Shown one piece after another: positions 62,356 to 64,000 of a DNA stretch of 64,000 nucleotides. Location of the stretch: positions 1 to 64,000 of the forward strand of contig CAZGXI010000021.1 in assembly GCA_964529715.1 (NCBI GenBank), read 5' to 3'. The stretch is from CAZGXI01 sp964529715. Its GTDB lineage: Bacteria; Chloroflexota; Anaerolineae; Aggregatilineales; Ch27. The stretch's first letter is position 1, and each line of letters begins with the position of its first letter. The notes beneath the pieces were generated by a model. The model made no database searches. It saw only the letters and a list, made by a program, of their open reading frames with translations, and was not told the DNA's origin. Both the position numbers and the translations under genes were made by a program.

Positions 62356-63867
62356 ATGATTGATCGACGACGATTATTTGCACTCATCGCGCTGCTTGCC
62401 CTATCCGGCAGCATGGCGCTGAGCGGAGTCGCCGCCCTGGCGTCGCCCGCCGCACAGACCAATTTGCTGCAAAACCCTGGTTTCAACGACCCCTTTGTCG
62501 CATTCAACGGCGACTCGACCCGCACGGTGGCTCAAGGCTGGACGCCCTGGAATGTCCCTCAGCGCGCCGGGGATCAAGACTGGCGCAACCTGCCGCCGGA
62601 ATATCAGCCCGCCACCGCCAGCAACCCGGCCCGCATCCGCGAGGGCAACAACGCTCAGGAGTACTTCAGTTTCTTCGCCACACACACGGGCGGCGTCTAT
62701 CAAACTGTGCGCGTTCCCGCCGGGGCGCGGGTGCAGTTCAGTGTCTTCGTCTACGTGTGGTCTACCCAGCTCAGCGATGTGAATCGCAGCGAAGACCCCG
62801 GACGGGTGCAGGTTCAGGTCGGCATCGACCCGAACGGTGGCACAGACGGTGAAGCCGAACGCATCATCTGGTCGATGCCGCTGGAATTCTACGACGAATA
62901 CCGCCAGGTCTCAGTGGAGACAACCGCCAACAGCGATCTGGTGACGGTCTTCGTGCGTACCAGTTTCGACCAGCCCAAGATGCACAACAACATCTACCTG
63001 GACGAGGCTTCCCTGGTAGTGAGCGGCGTCGCCTCCACTGCAACGGCCACCTCGACCAACACCCTCACACCGATCCCGACGGCCACTTCCACCGTCGTTC
63101 CACCGACCCAAACGCAGATCGGCTTCCCCACCCCAACCCAGGAAGTGGGTACCGGCGTTCCAACAGACATTCCACCGACAATAGCCGCGGCAACGGCCAC
63201 AACGCCCCCCTCTGGTCAACCCACCGCCACATTTATACCTACAACAGTGACAGGTATTCCGCCGGACTTCGACGAACAGGTCATTTATCGCGTGGTCGCC
63301 GGGGACACGGTAGGGGCAATTGCGCAGCGCCTCGGCAGCACCGTTGCCGCCATCATCGCCGCGAATGGTTTGAATTCGGACGCGCTGATCTTCGTCGGAC
63401 AGGAACTGGTGATCCCGGTACGTGAAGCCATCCCGACGCCGTTCCCCACGCCCATCCCAACGACCATCGGCATCCGCCCCACGCCCACGTGGCCGGTAAC
63501 CAACCCCGGCACCGGCGGGCCGATCATGACAACCACCACCTACACCGTTCGACGAGGCGACACCCTGATCCAGATCGCGGCGCTGTACAGCACGACAGTC
63601 GCGGCGCTGGCGCAGTTGAACGGCATCGTGAACCCGAACCTGATCCGCGCCGGGCAGGTGCTCACCGTGCCCATCGCCGCGCCGCCCGCGCCGACGCCCA
63701 CACCCGTTCCGCAACCCACCCAACCCCGGACGCACATTGTGCAGCGGGGCGAGAACGCCTTCCGCATCTCGCTGCGCTATGGCGTCACCATGCAGGCGCT
63801 CATCCGGGCCAACGGCCTGAGTAACCCGAATCTGATCTTCGCCGGACAGGTGTTGGTGATTCCATGA
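62356..63867 (+). CDS. Secreted protein with three LysM domains
   Basis: 503 residues from ATG 62356 (AAGGGGGAAG upstream). Signal peptide (MIDRRR, Leu/Ala core, cleavage near ALASPAAQ). An N-terminal beta-sandwich domain (about 35-220; LLQNPGFNDPF, GWTPWNVP, YLDEASLVV) resembles carbohydrate-binding modules. A Thr/Pro linker leads to three LysM domains (about 320-365, 400-447, 463-503; VVAGDTVGAIAQRLGSTV, VRRGDTLIQIAALYSTTV). LysM binds N-acetylglucosamine glycans such as peptidoglycan. Only one lysine. Stop overlaps the next ATG. Confidence 0.9.
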   Translation: MIDRRRLFALIALLALSGSMALSGVAALASPAAQTNLLQNPGFNDPFVAFNGDSTRTVAQGWTPWNVPQRAGDQDWRNLPPEYQPATASNPARIREGNNAQEYFSFFATHTGGVYQTVRVPAGARVQFSVFVYVWSTQLSDVNRSEDPGRVQVQVGIDPNGGTDGEAERIIWSMPLEFYDEYRQVSVETTANSDLVTVFVRTSFDQPKMHNNIYLDEASLVVSGVASTATATSTNTLTPIPTATSTVVPPTQTQIGFPTPTQEVGTGVPTDIPPTIAAATATTPPSGQPTATFIPTTVTGIPPDFDEQVIYRVVAGDTVGAIAQRLGSTVAAIIAANGLNSDALIFVGQELVIPVREAIPTPFPTPIPTTIGIRPTPTWPVTNPGTGGPIMTTTTYTVRRGDTLIQIAALYSTTVAALAQLNGIVNPNLIRAGQVLTVPIAAPPAPTPTPVPQPTQPRTHIVQRGENAFRISLRYGVTMQALIRANGLSNPNLIFAGQVLVIP

Positions 63868-64000
63868 GCGCAGCGAACGGCAACTGGCGGACGGTCCGTC
63901 GGACAGATGGCGAAATCCTGCTGCGGGTGCGCTGGTGCACAGGCTTCTGGTGCAAGTTCAAGGGCCTGATGCTGCGCTCTGGCCTCCCCCCAGAAGAAGG
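63864..64000 (+). CDS. DUF192-family protein, N-terminal fragment
   Basis: 46 residues, cut by the window end. ATG overlaps the LysM gene stop (ATGA). The segment CKFKGLMLRSGLPPEEG fits the R-x-GLMxR-x-L signature of DUF192, a small beta-barrel family often secreted or near the membrane. No signal peptide is visible in this part. Confidence 0.7.
   Translation, partial: MSAANGNWRTVRRTDGEILLRVRWCTGFWCKFKGLMLRSGLPPEE

Overview
The window is a high-GC bacterial chromosome segment, most likely from a Chloroflexota bacterium of the Anaerolineae type. This is inference from gene content: many secreted SH3b, LysM and pre-peptidase proteins with Thr/Pro linkers, BTAD and STAND regulators, a stand-alone TsaE-TsaB-RimI cluster, RNase J, and E. 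coli-like sigma-70 promoters. No rRNA gene is present to settle it. Genes lie on both strands in short operons. Most are chromosomal housekeeping genes; the one clear mobile-element footprint is at the left edge.

Layout. 1-190: the right end of an IS200/IS605-type element (TnpB C-terminus) that has cut off a DNA adenine methyltransferase gene. 1-9.6 kb: two secreted proteins, an SDR epimerase and a LonC-like protease. 9.7-14.2 kb: RNase J, a cold-shock-like protein, RsmG and a ROK glucokinase. 14.2-16.8 kb: a T-box-controlled serS operon with a small membrane protein, a ferredoxin and a small coiled-coil protein. 16.8-19.1 kb: two lipoproteins. 19.3-21.9 kb: tsaE-tsaB-rimI-udg, with tsaB/rimI and rimI/udg overlapping. 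21.9-27.4 kb: an MFS carrier, then TagO/WecA-like, GalE-like, GT4 and sugar-isomerase-like genes (cell-envelope glycan). 27.4-30.5 kb: rluD, an SOS-box-controlled membrane protein, lspA and dksA/traR. 30.6-33.8 kb: coaBC, coaX and a P1 peptidase. 33.9-41 kb: an unusual MFS protein, tRNA-Val, cyclophilin, MaoC, an MBL hydrolase, a lysine-free lipoprotein and a methyltransferase. 41.2-50.3 kb: a STAND-TPR ATPase, an SH3b-Excalibur protein, mog, a response regulator with a PHP-AlbA protein, and hsp20-lon. 50.7-54.1 kb: uvrB and a dGTPase-like gene. 54.1-64 kb: four tRNAs, a pseudokinase, a DivIC/FtsB-like protein, two response regulators, a DUF971 protein, an HhH protein, a BTAD regulator, two unknown genes, a LysM protein and the start of a DUF192 gene.

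The tRNA and several protein genes have near-consensus -35/-10 pairs with 16-18 bp spacers, so promoters can be placed with fair confidence. The most unusual observation is that the seven clearly exported proteins in the window are almost free of lysine (about five lysines in roughly 3,150 mature residues, three proteins with none), while cytoplasmic neighbours use lysine normally. Second is a pair of matching SOS-like operators, one at uvrB and one at an uncharacterised four-helix membrane protein.
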